A DNA stretch of 64,000 nucleotides. It comes from Larimichthys crocea. Lineage: Eukaryota; Chordata; Actinopteri; Sciaenidae. The translations under genes were made by a program, and so were the position numbers. The notes beneath the pieces are model-generated. The model saw nothing but the letters and a program-made list of their open reading frames with translations, was not told where the DNA came from and searched no databases. Of this stretch, positions 1-13,100 are shown piece after piece (position 1 is the stretch's first letter; every line of letters starts with the position of its first letter). The DNA lies in contig NC_040032.1 in the NCBI RefSeq assembly GCF_000972845.2, forward strand, positions 11,196,334-11,260,333, given 5' to 3'.

Positions 1-2417
1 ATCAATTAATGGTGATAATGTAATGTATAAATATAATGTCCTCCAAATAAAATAACCAAAACTATTTAAAAAAAAATGTGTTTATGTAGAACCCCACTGC
101 TTACAGCCAGAAGCTGATTGAGAAAATGGGTTTTGGGGATCTTTAAGGGTTTATACTGTTTGAACAGTGTAGGACTCGCAGCCCTTTTTATACACAGTTC
201 TACTATTTGACAATGTCAAACAATGCCAGGGTTATATGGATATAAAAACAATTTGGAAGTGAGCAATACTCAAATGGACATGTCTGTGCACACGCGTATC
301 AGTAAATACCTAAAATGCCTTCTCTAAATGTTAGGAAAGTTACATGGGGGAAAGCCTATTTTATTGCCATGTGGACTTCCTGATGCTCTCATGAATATGT
401 TGGTGTGAGGTAAATTGTAAATATATTGTAAAGGACGTAAAACTTAGAAGACAGAGTTTCCTAGACCACTTCAGCTGGCATTTGCACTGGATTTCAGCAA
501 CATCGTAGCAATAGGGTTGAGGTAGCTGTCATCAACAGCAATGTAACGCTCTTGTATGGCAGACAGGTGTAACAGTGTCAGGTGAGGAAGAGAGGCTTTC
601 ATCCAAAGCAGCTACAGAATAATGAAAGTATTTCCAATCATAGCTACGAGTGATACTGGCTGCTGAAAAGTGTCAAAACCAGGTCAAAGTTCAGCTAATT
701 TAAAGCTAGTTAAGATGAAACTGGGGCAACTGTCTTTTTTCTGTAAACAACTTTTGAGGCTGAGAATTGTAGGTGGTTTCAAAGGTTTTACAAGTCTGTG
801 CAATGACAGAGTTATGAAAACCGTACTTCAGAACACGACCTGTGTCCAACCCACTTTAAAGTACATGGTGTTAAATTAAAAATAGTTTTCTTAATGACTA
901 TAACATGTATACAGGAAGGAGGAAATGAAAACCATGATTTGTTTTCAAGCCAAAAATACTTTATTTACTGGAAAATAAAACATATAGCCAATCCTCAGTG
1001 GAATAACAAAGACTTGTGCTTGTAATGACCTTGTTATAAATGGAGCCTTTAAACGGCGACTGCCAGCGAAGGACACTGTTACACATATACTATGTTTGAT
1101 TCAAGGGTGCAATGCCTTCTCCGATATGATTTCTTTATTAAGCTACAGAGACAAAAAATACTTTAATATCTAGTAGCTTGTAGTCATAAACTACAGTGAC
1201 AATATACATACAATATAACAGAAGCACATACTTGACATCACAACAACTATGTTTCTTATCTTTAAAGATAATATACTGCATTTTCTGTCACATAAAATAT
1301 AACAATCATCAGTTAAGTTGCTTGTGTGCTTCGTACACATTACAGTGAGAAATACTCCTGATTGGCTATATCATCACAATTACACAAGCACTGACTGAAG
1401 ATTCAGAGATTACTATTGATGCTGTAAAAAATATAGGTTCTTAATCATTATACAATTAGATAAAATACTGATTATGTTTTCTCATAGCTTCCACATGTTG
1501 TCATGAGCAGCAGTTGGCACTGAATTTATCTTTTACGAGCCGAGAAGAGAAAGTTAAAGCACTTGACTTCTATTTAACGTAACAAGGTAGACTGACAGGT
1601 TGAGTGAAGAAAAGATGGGACTGTGACTGCAACTGGGATGAAAAAGCAACAGCGGTTAAGTCTATCAATTCAGAAGTGTCACAAGGAAAGTGTTTCATGT
1701 CACTTGGAGGCGAAAACAGTGATTTAAAGGAGTGAGGACACAGTCACAGACGGCTCAAACCATAGAAATACTCACAAAGCATAAGCAGAGGACTGTGTGT
1801 GATGCACAAAACAAGGATTAGATTTTAAGAACAGTTCGACATTTTGGGAAACGTGCTTATTTGCTTTATTGATGAGAAGATTTATACCACTCTCAAATTT
1901 GCATCGTTGATATAAAACTGCAGCAAGCAAGCTTAGTATAAAGATTGGAAACAGGACATAACAGCCTAGCCTAGCTCTGTCCAAAGGTGACAGCACTCCA
2001 AAGGCTAAAACTCACTAATCAATTAACTAATTAACCTGTTATTATTTGTTTAAGTGATGAAAAAGCTTCATATTCAGTAAATAGACATGAGCGGTATTGA
2101 TTCTGATTTCTCTTAGTAAGAAAGAGAATAATATCATATTATTTTCCAAATGTCAAACTTTTCTTCTAAATAATCGAGATTGAATTCTGTCAGGCACCAA
2201 GATCCTCTTTGTGAACTATATACAGTATAATGACCATTCAGTGTATGATAACAGTGATTCATCCACATCAACAACAAGTCCAGAAAGTGAAGATTATATG
2301 ACCCATTATCTACTCCGGCTGTCCTGAATAGTTAGAGAAACTAGCAGACTGTCATCCTTCCCGCTTGGTAGGATGGATTCATTATTTTCTGAAAATCCCT
2401 AATAGTCACTAATCTTC
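1..2417. other. Non-coding, AT-rich; possible 3' UTR or intron
   Basis: No coding signal was recognised on either strand. The sequence is AT-rich and without obvious repeats. A minus-strand AATAAA hexamer (plus-strand tttatt at 960-965) sits within AT-rich DNA and could mark a 3' end for the minus-strand gene, but hexamers of this kind are common by chance. If the gene tail continues past position 1, this is intron. Confidence 0.4.
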
Positions 2418-2524
2418 TTACGATGAAGATTCTTCATCAATCATCAATGGAAGACCACGACCAGTATTGTTGTTGCCTTGTGGGGACATTTGGCCAGAAG
2501 CATGCAGGTCAGGAGTCTGAGGAG
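2418..2524 (-). CDS. Candidate terminal or alternative tail exon (uncertain)
   Basis: Seen: acceptor ACCCCAG before 2524 (or GCTCCTCAG before 2516) is followed by an open frame reading TPDLHASGQMSPQGNNNTG, then LPLMIDEESSS and TAA at 2420-2418. Starting at 2524 it joins the 2601-2687 candidate in the phase set by the transmembrane exon, so a short-tailed product is formally possible. The stop overlaps a donor-like GTAAGA, so it could also be an internal exon. A minus-strand AATAAA at 965-960 could serve as polyadenylation signal. No homology was recognised. Confidence 0.25.
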
Positions 2525-2600
2525 CTGGGGTTGAACCGAAGTGCAAAAGGGGTTTATACAGTGTGCAACAACAGGGGGGGACAATAGTTGGCACACTCAC

Positions 2601-2687
2601 TGAGGACTGGTAGGTTGGGGACTGTACCTGCCTGCGTCCAGCCCCTCCCAGTAGGGCTCGACACTGGGAATGAGGCTAAGTGGACTC
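2601..2687 (-). CDS. Candidate cytoplasmic or alternative exon (uncertain)
   Basis: Seen: a long pyrimidine tract ends in TTCTACAG at 2688, and a strong GTGAGT donor begins at 2600, bounding 87 nt open in two minus-strand frames. The frame that fits the phase of the transmembrane exon reads VHLASFPVSSPTGRGW and onward. The other reads SPLSLIPSVEPYWEGLDAG then RYSPQPTSP, which looks more protein-like but needs an unseen intermediate exon. Neither frame was recognised as the conserved IGSF9B tail. It may be a real alternative exon, a fish-specific tail exon, or chance. Confidence 0.3.
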
Positions 2688-5600
2688 CTGTAGAAGTGGG
2701 GAGATCAGACAGTGAGAAGTGGGGAGAATATGAGGGTAAAACACGAAGTCTGTTGATGAGAGGTATGTTTGAAAAAGCAACAGAAAATTAGAGAGAATAG
2801 ATACTGGAAAATGCAGAAATGGGAAGAAGCATTAGTCAAGTCAAAGAAAATCTGAGAAAGAGAAATGTCAGAGAAAAAATTTAAAAGATAAGATAAACCA
2901 TTGTGGAACAACAAGAGGGAGATAAAAGCAAGAGAGAGGAAAGAGATAAGTGAAAAGATGTGACCACTTCACACTGAGCCAGGTCTCCATTTATTGACTG
3001 CTCATACCCGGAGCACTGGTCAAAGTCCTCTAGGTGCAAGAAAAAGAAATCGAGGAAACGTTTCGATAAATGAGAGGTCCTTCGCAGTCACGTGCCACCT
3101 GGGGTGACATCGCTTGCTGATGACGGGCGCACATCTAGTTGCCTTGGAGTTGTGAGATATTTGCCTATGCATGTTGTAATAGACTTTGCACAGCAGACAT
3201 GCACAGCAATGGACAGGTGTATTCTGATTTCATGTTTTCAGAAGAAAATCTGTTCTTTTCAGGTTTCCTCTAGCTCATTAATTAGTTTTTATATACTATA
3301 ACTGGGAGAAGGTTGGCACAAATGTCAACGTATGCCATTAAAAATAAAAAAATAAAAATTGTATCATCCCTCAAATCCGTATCAATGGCACAGAGCCAAT
3401 CTGGTTCGGTACAGTCAATAAAAATTTGGGGGGATATTATCAGCCAAGGATTGGGTGAGCTAGTGAGTATTTGGGGCATCACAACAGTGTGCTGTAATAA
3501 AGTGGCTCATTGATGCGTTTTTAATTTTTGGATAACAAGACGGGACTATGGCTCCTCTGAGCCGTACAGATCTTTCTCATAGCACACATTTTGACTTGTC
3601 CGATAGAGGTGTATTCATTTCGTGTGTCTCTAGTTCCATAGTTGCACCTGTACTCTTCGTGATACGACAATGACGATGTCAAAATGTCTGCTGTGAAAAA
3701 ATCTATTAAGGGACCCGAGATGTCCTTTATGACGGGAGATTGGATTGATTTCAGGACAGAGGAATGAAAACACATGAAATAATGGGATGGAAGTTTTGTC
3801 ATCTGCAGTTTTGGGGTCATTAAGCTCACTGCATCGTCCAGTAACATTTGATGGCTGGATTCACAAAGGCTTAGATCTACTAAATACGTAAATATTAAAT
3901 AGGAGATTTGTCTTTATTTGAATTCGGACTCTTTCCAAGCTGAAGAAACAGGAGATAGTCGAAGTAAAGCTTCAAGCTGCTATGCTCTGTTCACTCATGC
4001 ACAACTTTGCTTCAGAATTCTGTAACTTCTCTATGGTCACACACACACATTCGAAAACCAGCCTTTAAATAGAACTTCCCAACGTAAGGTGCGCTGCTTT
4101 CACTGGAATGAATCAGCGGTTTCATTCCAATACATCACCCACTGCTTTCTCTGACATGTTGGACCACACAAACAACTGCATGCAAGTGTATTGCATGCAA
4201 TGTTTGTAGGTTTGTTACATCATAAAGAGACGCCCCCCTCCCCCAAACTCAGGCAGCAGTCTCGACTCATTATATTTAGTTTGGAGAAGTGGATGGTCTG
4301 CTCGCTCTGACACAACAGACTTCAGCTGAACCCCCACCAGCATTTCCTCAAGCTGAAACAGGAACCTCTGTAGCTGTGAAGTGAAGCCAACACGGAGGTG
4401 CCAGAAACTGCAGTTCTTCAAACGTCCACTTGAGGCTGGCTCCAGAAATGAGTCATTCTCCATAAGTCCCCATGTAAAACATATTTACAGCCTGGTACAA
4501 AAAACTGTTCTGGTCTCTGTAGCTAATTTCCCCGTTCATGACAACTGTACTGAGTCTGAAGCTTTACATAAATCATCTGTTCAAATTATATTATAGTGCA
4601 TATTTAAGGCCGTGGCTGCTTTGATTGACAGGTGGGTGCCATTACAGGTGGCTTATTTGAGCAACCAGGCCTCATTCAAGTCCAACCACATTCCACATCT
4701 TTGCACATTTTCGGTGGGGCAGCTGAGGCAGGACTGCCAAGTCCACGTCCATGTTTTAAACAGTCTGTGGTTGAATTATATGATTTTGCTTCAGTGTTCA
4801 GGATTGATTTTATATCCAAAGTGATGTGATGTTGTAATTTTGGTATCAACAGAATATGTTGATCTCAGCTGACCTTTTATTTACTTTATTATGATATATT
4901 TACAAGTGAATTTACAGTAATGTTCCTGAAAAAAAATCTATGATGTTACTGTTCTGATTCTGCATTATTCGTGCTTAATGTTACAAATATACTGTATAAA
5001 TACAATAAATAAAGTATCTACTTTGTTTTTCTGGATAAAAATCTGTTTTTGATGGTCTGACCAGTGAGCAGTGAATGAATCGTAACTGTTGTGTGATTAT
5101 TGGTTGTTGTGCAGTGTAGCGGTGAAACAGCAAGACATGTCATTACTTACGGAGTTTCCATGCTTTTTCTGCAGTGGGTTATGGAAAGTGGGGGGTCTGG
5201 AAGAAGGGAGAAAGACTGCCATTTAACATCAGTTTGAAGTGCACGCAGTACGTCTGTGCATCTGCTCTAGCATTCAGGCAGAGAGCAAACACTGAAGGTT
5301 TAAATCCATGCAATTCAAAAGAGGCGAATGACCTGTTCTCAAATTCAGCAATAAATTCCATTTTCAAGTAGCCGCACCTCTAATTGACAATGGGAGAAAA
5401 AGTCTTTTTGGTATTCATGAAAAACAACACTAATCCAAGACATTTACATAAAAGGTTTATGAAGACTTGATTCCATCAAAGACAACATTAGTGTTGCCGA
5501 GCCTGAAGGGACACAGGGTAATTGGAAAAAGACACAAAAAAACCAAACATAAAACATAATGACTATAGCCACGGCTGCTTTCTAAAGTGTCATTAAGCTG

Positions 5601-5816
5601 CTTTTAGCTTATATTCGAAGTCAAACAATTAAATGGATGTTTCCTGTTAGAACGTGCATTTAACGCTGAGAGGAGATGAGTCAGATAAAGCAGCATGAGG
5701 CTGCAGTTCAAACATGACTCAGTGACAACAACACAAAAAACACACCCAGTTAATGTTAGAAGAGCCTGAAAGTGGCAAAGACAACATGGAAATATCGTCC
5801 AGGACTTCCCCCTCAC
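2688..5816. other. Intron of the IGSF9B-like gene with one dispersed repeat
   Basis: This stretch lies directly 3' of the transmembrane exon on the minus strand. Expected family tail sequence (a DPPLSI-like start in phase 1) was searched for by eye and not found. It holds the longer copy of a teleost dispersed repeat (3502-4745, annotated separately). Short open frames inside it look like repeat-derived or random sequence. Confidence 0.5.
4379..4745 (+). repeat. Dispersed teleost repeat, copy A
   Basis: The segment begins near GTGAAGCCAACACGGAGG and passes through CTTGAGGCTGGCTCCAGAAA, GACAACTGTACTGAGTCTG, CAGGTGGCTTATTTGAG and GAGGCAGGACTGCCAAG. The same blocks occur in the same order and orientation at 53436-53695. 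I recognise this as a common interspersed repeat of teleost genomes, but cannot name the family with certainty. A related block, GTGGCTCATTGATGCG at 3502, also recurs ahead of copy B at 53125, so the full element may be longer. Confidence 0.75.
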
Positions 5817-5981
5817 CTCTTTTCCTCTTAAGCTTCCGCCGGCGCTGCTTGTTGACGAAGCAGGCGGCCATGGTACTGAACAGGACAGCCGCTGCCAGGA
5901 AACAGATGGTGGCCACGATGCCAGCCACCACAGGTCGTGCAAGTCCGCGTTCCTCCACCAACTCCGGAGGAGGGAAGAAGT
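5817..5981 (-). CDS. igsf9b: igsf9b exon: juxtamembrane, transmembrane helix and stop-transfer
   Basis: The exon is 165 nt, with 2 bases in and 1 base out. Acceptor GCCTCGCAG, donor GTGAGG. It reads FFPPPELVEERGLARP, a single hydrophobic helix VVAGIVATICFLAAAVLFST, MAACFVNKQ and a basic cluster RRRKLKRKR that anchors the cytoplasmic side. The helix sequence is nearly family-invariant. In mammalian IGSF9B the next exon begins a long proline-rich tail ending in a PDZ ligand; no such coding sequence was found between here and position 1. Confidence 0.94.
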
Positions 5982-8900
5982 CTGCGAGGCGAGGATGGGA
6001 AGAGTTATGATACGATTAAAAAAGAGGGGGGAACAGAACAAAGTAACAAATGTAGAACTTTACTTTGTTCACTAGACGTGGAACTCCACACAGGATTAAT
6101 GCTTCTGTCAACATTCATTTTTCTGACTCTGAAATAGAGGCTGATATTTGCCGTGAGATTACCACGCAGACGTCGAGTCCGTTGAAAGGGAACGTGCTGT
6201 GCTCTGATGAGGCAGCTGTTTCACGATATCAGAAAATGAATCATGCGTTTTAACACCCTCGCTAATAAAGAGAAGAAACAAAAGGATTCAAGAGTTCTGG
6301 AGCTGACCTTTTACTACTGCATGTATCTTCAAAATGAGCATGTCTGCAGGCTGTGTGCCATGATGACTTAGCAGAAACCTTTTTCTAAAAATATCTGCTT
6401 TCATAACTTAAGAGTAGTAGCAGTGCAGATTTATTAAACATTTAACAAACAAAACTTAACAAAACTTTATGTTGCTTTGGTTTCAGCACAATACTCTGCC
6501 TGGAAAAATAAGTAGTGACAGCTGATAGATATTCATTACTCAGTGACCTAGTTCATTCCTAAAAAAGGAAAAATAAAATCATAACTGTTCCTCGTCTCTC
6601 ACTGAAAAATCCAGAATCTATAAATCATCAAAATGTGCTGAAACTCAGTTCACTGCTCCAAAGAAGTTTAAAAAACACAACTCTCTGCAGTGGTGACAAG
6701 TAAACAAAGTGTGTGCGATACTTAAGTAATTATTGAGTTGAACATATACACTACTTTAACATGATTATTTATACTTCTACTCTATTACATTTCAGAAGCA
6801 AATATCATAATATGAAAGTTTAAAATGCCTCTGCACAGTGAAGCTCAAATGCCACAGAAAGTGTCCATCCCTCTTCCCTGACACACACACAGGGGTGCTC
6901 AGATGTATAGTATGCCTCTAGATGGCAGCAACAAGGTATAATTAAAAGTTTAATCACAACCCGGGCCACAGCGCAGTGCTTTTATAACGACCCATAAATA
7001 TCCTTTATCTAAACATATTTCAGATAACACCAGAGGACAGCAGGAGATAAAACGCTTGTCCCCTCAGAACTGCAAAATCTTTTACAGTCTGACAGACGTG
7101 AAATATTAATGATCAGGCTGAAGAAGCGAGCAGGAAGGAAGGAGCTGGAGGTTCACCTGTATCAGGCTGATCTGAGATGAAAAATAGACAGGAGTTTTTA
7201 TCACTAATTATTAACAGAATTAAGCTTTTGTTATTGGTTTGTTTGCCGTGTCAGCATTAAAAATTCACGACTGAAATGTCATTTTAAAGATGACATACTG
7301 TGATATTATGCAGGAGACAAAGGATGGATTCATAAATATATTAGTGTCATACACTGGTCTCTTTTACTGTGTGAACTTGCTGACTTAGACGTGACCTTTA
7401 ATCGGGATTCAAGCCTAACGTGATAATAAGTCTAAAATCTTCTTGAACATTTGGGACATGAACCATCACTGTAAGTAGCACAAGCGTTTTGCTGGACTAC
7501 AGCTGACTGTTGATTGTCAGAACACATTCAGCACTGTACGATATCCTAGTGCTGAATCTCTTCCACGTTTTTCCTGATGCCCTGTTCAACACGGCTGCAC
7601 CCTTCAGCTTGTTACAGAGAGATGCATCAGAATGAAAAAGATGAACACGGCTGGCACGCTTGTGCTTCAATGGTATTGTTACTGTAATGAAAACCCAGCC
7701 AGTGTTTTAGAGATGTGCTGTGCAGCCTGTCGAACTCCTGCTAAAGAGCTGCCGACGTCCGGAGCTGTCCTCGGTTATTAATGCTGGAGTTATTGTGGTG
7801 ACCTACATGCTAATGAACCGTTCTGCCAGGACCAGGGGGGACAATGTGTCAGCCTTTGTTATGAAACTTGTTAGAGTGTTTTATGTGCTGCAGTGAAGCA
7901 TGACACAGCAAAATACAAAGCGCCGTACCTCCAGCGGTATTGGTGCTCGAAATAACTACTGATCAGCCAGAGAACTCCTTAGTCATCTTCGGAGGGACAG
8001 CGTGTATCCACGTCGGGTTTTAAATATGATAATAACTGACAAGAATACAATGAATATCAACAGGAGCCTTTGATCACCACATTGCACGGCTCGCCACCTT
8101 TACAGCAGGGGGCAGCAGAGCACTTCCAGAGGTTCCTCGGTGGATGTCCTCTAGAAATTGCTACCAACAGCTGCTCTCACAAAATGATGTGTACTCAGTG
8201 ACCTCTGCGGGGGAGCGACGTCACGTTTAGAGGGGTTTCATTTCAGATTCAAGACAGACAGTTCAGTGTCGAGGCCAGAATAATAATGATAATTAAAAAA
8301 AAGCCTCTAATGCATCTTCTTTTAGTTTTTTTGTAGCACAAAGCCCATTCCAATCAGCTGGAGACAGGCAGAAACGATGATGTCATACTCTTCGGGATGC
8401 TACAAAAGGAAGTGTGCATGTAAAATGAGCTAAAAGTTAATAGTGCCGAGTGAGCAAAATGGAAAGTTGGGAGTTGCTGCGTGTGCAATACGTCCACAGC
8501 CCCTTCCTCAGCTCAGAAAACGCCTGAGGTTAGAAGATGCAGATTACTGCCAGAGGTTGTCGGGTTGAATCCCAGAGTTGACAAGAAAAGCTCCTTATGA
8601 ATTCAAGGCAGCGAGCTCAGGAAGAAGATGCATATTTACTGTATAATGAACATGATGGCTCACCTGTGCTGGACACTCCTACTACGTTGCTCGGTTCGCT
8701 GATCGTGTCATCCATGATGGCCATGACACGGAACTCGTACCACGCCTCCTGCGAGCGGGAGAACAGAGAGAGCAGCGTTGAGAAGGTAAACCCAGACCGG
8801 ATCTCATGTCTGGCATGAGAAAGGTTTCAATCAGGCTGCAGGATTCTGTTTGTGTCTACAAAGAGCAGCCAGCTGAGCCACCGAGGCTTTGGAAATAAAT

Positions 8901-10073
8901 GGTGCAGCTCAGTGTCTGACAGTTAGCCTTTTGGCTTCAGTGTCACGATTTATTAGATTTAAAAAGTTTTTTAAAGGTAAAAACAACAACAAAAAACTCA
9001 AAATTGCAAATTGGATTTCGCATGAATCCGTTTTGATTTTATTACTCTAAGATCAGGTTACTAAACACGCATCACTCAGCCAATGTAACGGCTTATCTTG
9101 GATTGGATTATCAATTAAACTTAACAGTGAGCCTGAACTTTGGAGTTTTTGGAGCTTTACCTGTACTAGAGCTATCTGACATCTGCTGCTTGTGATCTCA
9201 AATTTTATTAGTAGTTATTTCAAAAAAGATATTAGAAACTTTACTTTTACTTTGTAAAACAAGAAATATATCTAAAAACAACCACAAATCTCAAAAGAAA
9301 ACGAGCAAATGTAAGTGAATACATGAATAATCATAATGAATATTAAGCTTTTGAAGAATCTTTTTCTCTGTTGGTGCAAGCTGTGCTCTACATTAGACAG
9401 TGCAGGGTCAGCTACAGGAACGTGCTGTCGAGCTTGCAGAGATTCAGTCAGTGTCTTGCTCAAGCACACTTCAGCCGGGTGCAAAACCTCCTGAGAAACC
9501 TCTGCTGTCTGCTTAATTGCCTCCTGTACGGTCAGGAAAGATTAAAGATTTGAATGTGGCACAGCAAACAGACAGAGCATCCTTCCTGGTTAAAATGACC
9601 TCAGCCGGTGCAGTAAAAAAAAAAAAAGTTGCACAAGCTCGGTGCATTGTGTGTGCAAAGAGAGCTGGAGAGAGATTTGTGTGTGGGTGTTTTGCTGTGC
9701 GATGAAAGGAGAAATAAAAGCATCCGCATGCAGCTGGAAGTGGTAGTTAGATTACAGAAAGAAGCTCAAACATGTCACGGCAGCAGAGTTAGCCGACATG
9801 AGCGAGATGTGAAGTGCTGAAGAAGAAGCGTTGTGTCAGAAGTCATGAATCAGTAAAGATGCTTCGATTTTCTTCTGCTGTAGACTGTAGTAAACTCACT
9901 ATCCTCCAAAAGCACATATTGTTTCATAATTTATTTCGATACAGCGTATTACATTATATTTAATTTCATGTTTCAGCGTCTCTGTTTGAGATACTCAGCA
10001 CACCTGCAGAGATGAAGACCTGTGTGTGTGTGTTCTGCCTGTTATGAGAAAGAGTAAAGTCAGTAACAGTAAC

Positions 10074-10152
<79 letters not shown>

Positions 10153-13100
10153 ATGGTCAGAAAGTGAGCCCGGTCAGCGTGTGTGCACACCTGCACTGTT
10201 ACTATGACAACCGAGGCGGCTATGGCAGCATATTCTCATCATCATAATTTAGAGCATTTGAAAAACAAATCAACTTCGCCTGCAGCCTGAGCGCGCTCTC
10301 AGTGGCGAGCTGCTGACAAGTTCATTAAAAACACAGGCCCTTTGTTTGACGTCTGGTGGCAAACTTGTGACAGTTTTGTTACAATGATGCAGAGACATCA
10401 CTGACAGTTATGCCATTATTATATTTTCCCTTAAGCTTTGGGAAAGAACAGCGGTTGTATTTATTTTTTTAGTGTCACAAGCCAACAAAATGTCTAATTT
10501 CAGTGTCAGTGTTTGATTCGGTTTGCTGACATTTGGAAAGTCTAGCAGATGAAATCATTTTATCAACCCTCAAGTTAGGCAGTTTGGCAGAACTCTAGTT
10601 GCTCTATGGGCCCGACAATGCAACACAAAGATCTGGGTACTTCTATGCCCAGAAATTGAACTTTTTGGCTTCATATGCTACTAAGATTGCATGCTGTATC
10701 CAGTTTCCCTATAGGTGTGTTCATGTTCAGCAACAACTGCAATTTAATTCCAATAATTTTAATTCAAAGTGACGCCCTCGGGCCAATCATGGCCCACACT
10801 GAGGTTCAATTTTGGCCCACCAGATGTTTCTAGTGAAGATCTGCTTTACTTTGCACAGGAAGTCAGTTAAGTATCTACAGTAGTAGTTTGTTTTTTGGCC
10901 CGTGGCCCACCACTGGAAAAAGTTTGGGCACCTCTGACCGAGACAGAAAAATGTGATTCATTCTTGTGGAATGCTTTTTACAGGAACGCCCACGTTTTCT
11001 TGCTAAAATAAGGCTGCGTTCAAGACAACAACAGAATCATAGATAACAGAGATTCTTCAGCTTGAATTTAAATCATAAAGACTTCTGTATGTGTCTTAAG
11101 TGATGCATACATCCTGCTCTTTAACCCCTTCACTCCCCAATCCAGACATCTCTTTAGTGTCCTGTCTTTTACCTGGATGAGGTCTCGGGCGAGCAACTCC
11201 GTCTCCCCAGCTGGAATGCTGTCGTCCAAGACCTCCCATCGCTCCCCCAGGCGAAACTCCATGACATAATGCTGGATAGGTGCTGTGTGATTGGCAGGCG
11301 GGATCCAGGTGAGCAGAACTCCCTGCTGCGTGCGATTGGCTGTGAGGCACCGTGGTGGGGTAAGCAGCACCAATGGTTCAGGGGTACTTATAGGAAATAC
11401 TGGAAGAGTACATTAGGGTTGAGAAAGTGTGTGAATGACTCAGTTGCATATTTAGTGAGCATGTATCTTAACTAGACTGTGACTAGATGTGATTAAGCTT
11501 TTATACCAAATGCATCTGCGACATGCACTATGCATAAATTCACACGTGTCTTTCCCATTACTCCGTCACCGAATCCTTGCATCCTTTAACATAATTTCAT
11601 TAACATTTCATCGTGTGGGCTCATAATCCATTCACAACTGTCAGGGCAGTAAGTATCTTAAGTTTCCACCTATGAGCCCGAGCTGATTAAAAGATATTCA
11701 ACTTCTTGCCGTTACCCTCACTCACTAAATCAAGCGGTCACCTCCCTTAGTGAAGAGGAAGAAGCCCCGATAGACGCGTCAGGATAATCTGAATGGTGAA
11801 GAGTTCGTTAAAGAAGCGGAAATACAACAAGCAGCCTCTGGGCTTTGTCTTCTTTGTTTCTACTTATTGGCTGACACAGACGGTGATGAGGCGCTAATGG
11901 TTATCCCAATTTTCAGCTTGTCACTTATCTTTAAGTAATAATCGTTGACAGCTTAATTTTTACTGAATAAACGTCCCATTTCTGTGTTTCAGCGATTTAC
12001 TGCCTAATGATTCACAGTTGAAGCTTTTACTAGGTAGCTTTGTTGTTGTGATAATCTTTTTTTCCCCCCAATAAAAAATTAATTATCTTGTCAAATGTTC
12101 TAGCTGTATGATACAGAATAATGTGGCATTGTCAGAATAGTGTCTTAAGCTGGAGGAAAAGATTTCTTCCCATGTAATGACAACTGTCTCTCGTACAGTA
12201 GTTCATCAACAGCTCTGTAAGTTGGAGGAATCTCTGCTGTTGTCTGGTTAATGGATTCTTTGTTTCGGTGCCATGGGGTGGGCGTCTCCTTTCACCGTTA
12301 ATCAAAGATCAAGTGTGCGAGTGAGTCTTATCGAGGCGATCGCCTCACATCGATCAATTTAATGGCACTTTACGTCTCCTGGTTATATGTGAGCATTTTT
12401 GTTTTGTGTAGAACGCTGAGTGAGTTTACTCAGACTTTTCTTCGACTGACAGGTTAAGACAATAAGATTCTTCTACTATAGTATCACTACTAAGATAGTT
12501 TAGTCTGACAAAATCTTTTTATTAGGTCCAGAAAATAACTAATTCATTCACTCACTGACTGTCACATAGTGGCTATTAGGAGTGTTGACCATGTCTAAGA
12601 AGGTTCACTAAACTGCCTCATCCTTTAATCCTCCTCAACTATGTAGTACATTTTACATTTGCTGTCTGAACACCTTTAGACACGAAGGCAATGTGAAAAT
12701 TAAAGTTCATAAAACATCGGTATGAAGCTGAGACATCTCGTGATCAGCACATACACGGAGGGTGTTGTTTGGATTTACCAGCGCTGAGGCGTGAAACATT
12801 AACTTGTCAGACTTAATTCACAGCACAGGGCTTTCTATAATTATTGCTTTGCCACTGCAGCGCTAACCTTACCTGGGAAGGTAAATTCGACAAGTGGAAC
12901 TGGTCTACTTTAATATTTACATTAACCTGAGCACTGTACACAGCTGTTCCTTCTTGTTTAGAGACACATTGAAATATCCGGTTCAGCGTTCAATATATAT
13001 GTTCCAGCTAACAGTCTTTTCTTTCTTCTTATTATCGGATCCTTTCGTTCCAGTCACTCACCTAGTGTGTTCACAGTGACAACCTCGCTGAAGGGGCCTG

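Larger units (their letters stand above)
8749..11172. other. Intron within FN3-2 with microsatellite and hAT-like fragment
   Basis: This 2.4 kb intron holds a long (AC)n tract at 10073-10149 and a hAT-like terminal fragment at 10770-10940, both annotated separately. The rest shows no coding or recognised repeat signal. Confidence 0.7.

Noticed and set aside
3521..3847. Minus-strand frame of 108 codons
   Set aside because: No domain or family motif, no splice-site support and location within or next to a dispersed repeat; chance or repeat-derived frame.
10073..10149. Repeated units as a CRISPR array
   Set aside because: All tandem repeats in the window are microsatellites or direct duplications without unique spacers, and the sequence is a vertebrate genome.
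9966..10247. Overlapping frames encoding His-Thr and Cys-Val repeats
   Set aside because: These are products of the (AC)n microsatellite on the two strands. The same applies to the frames around 52043-52124.
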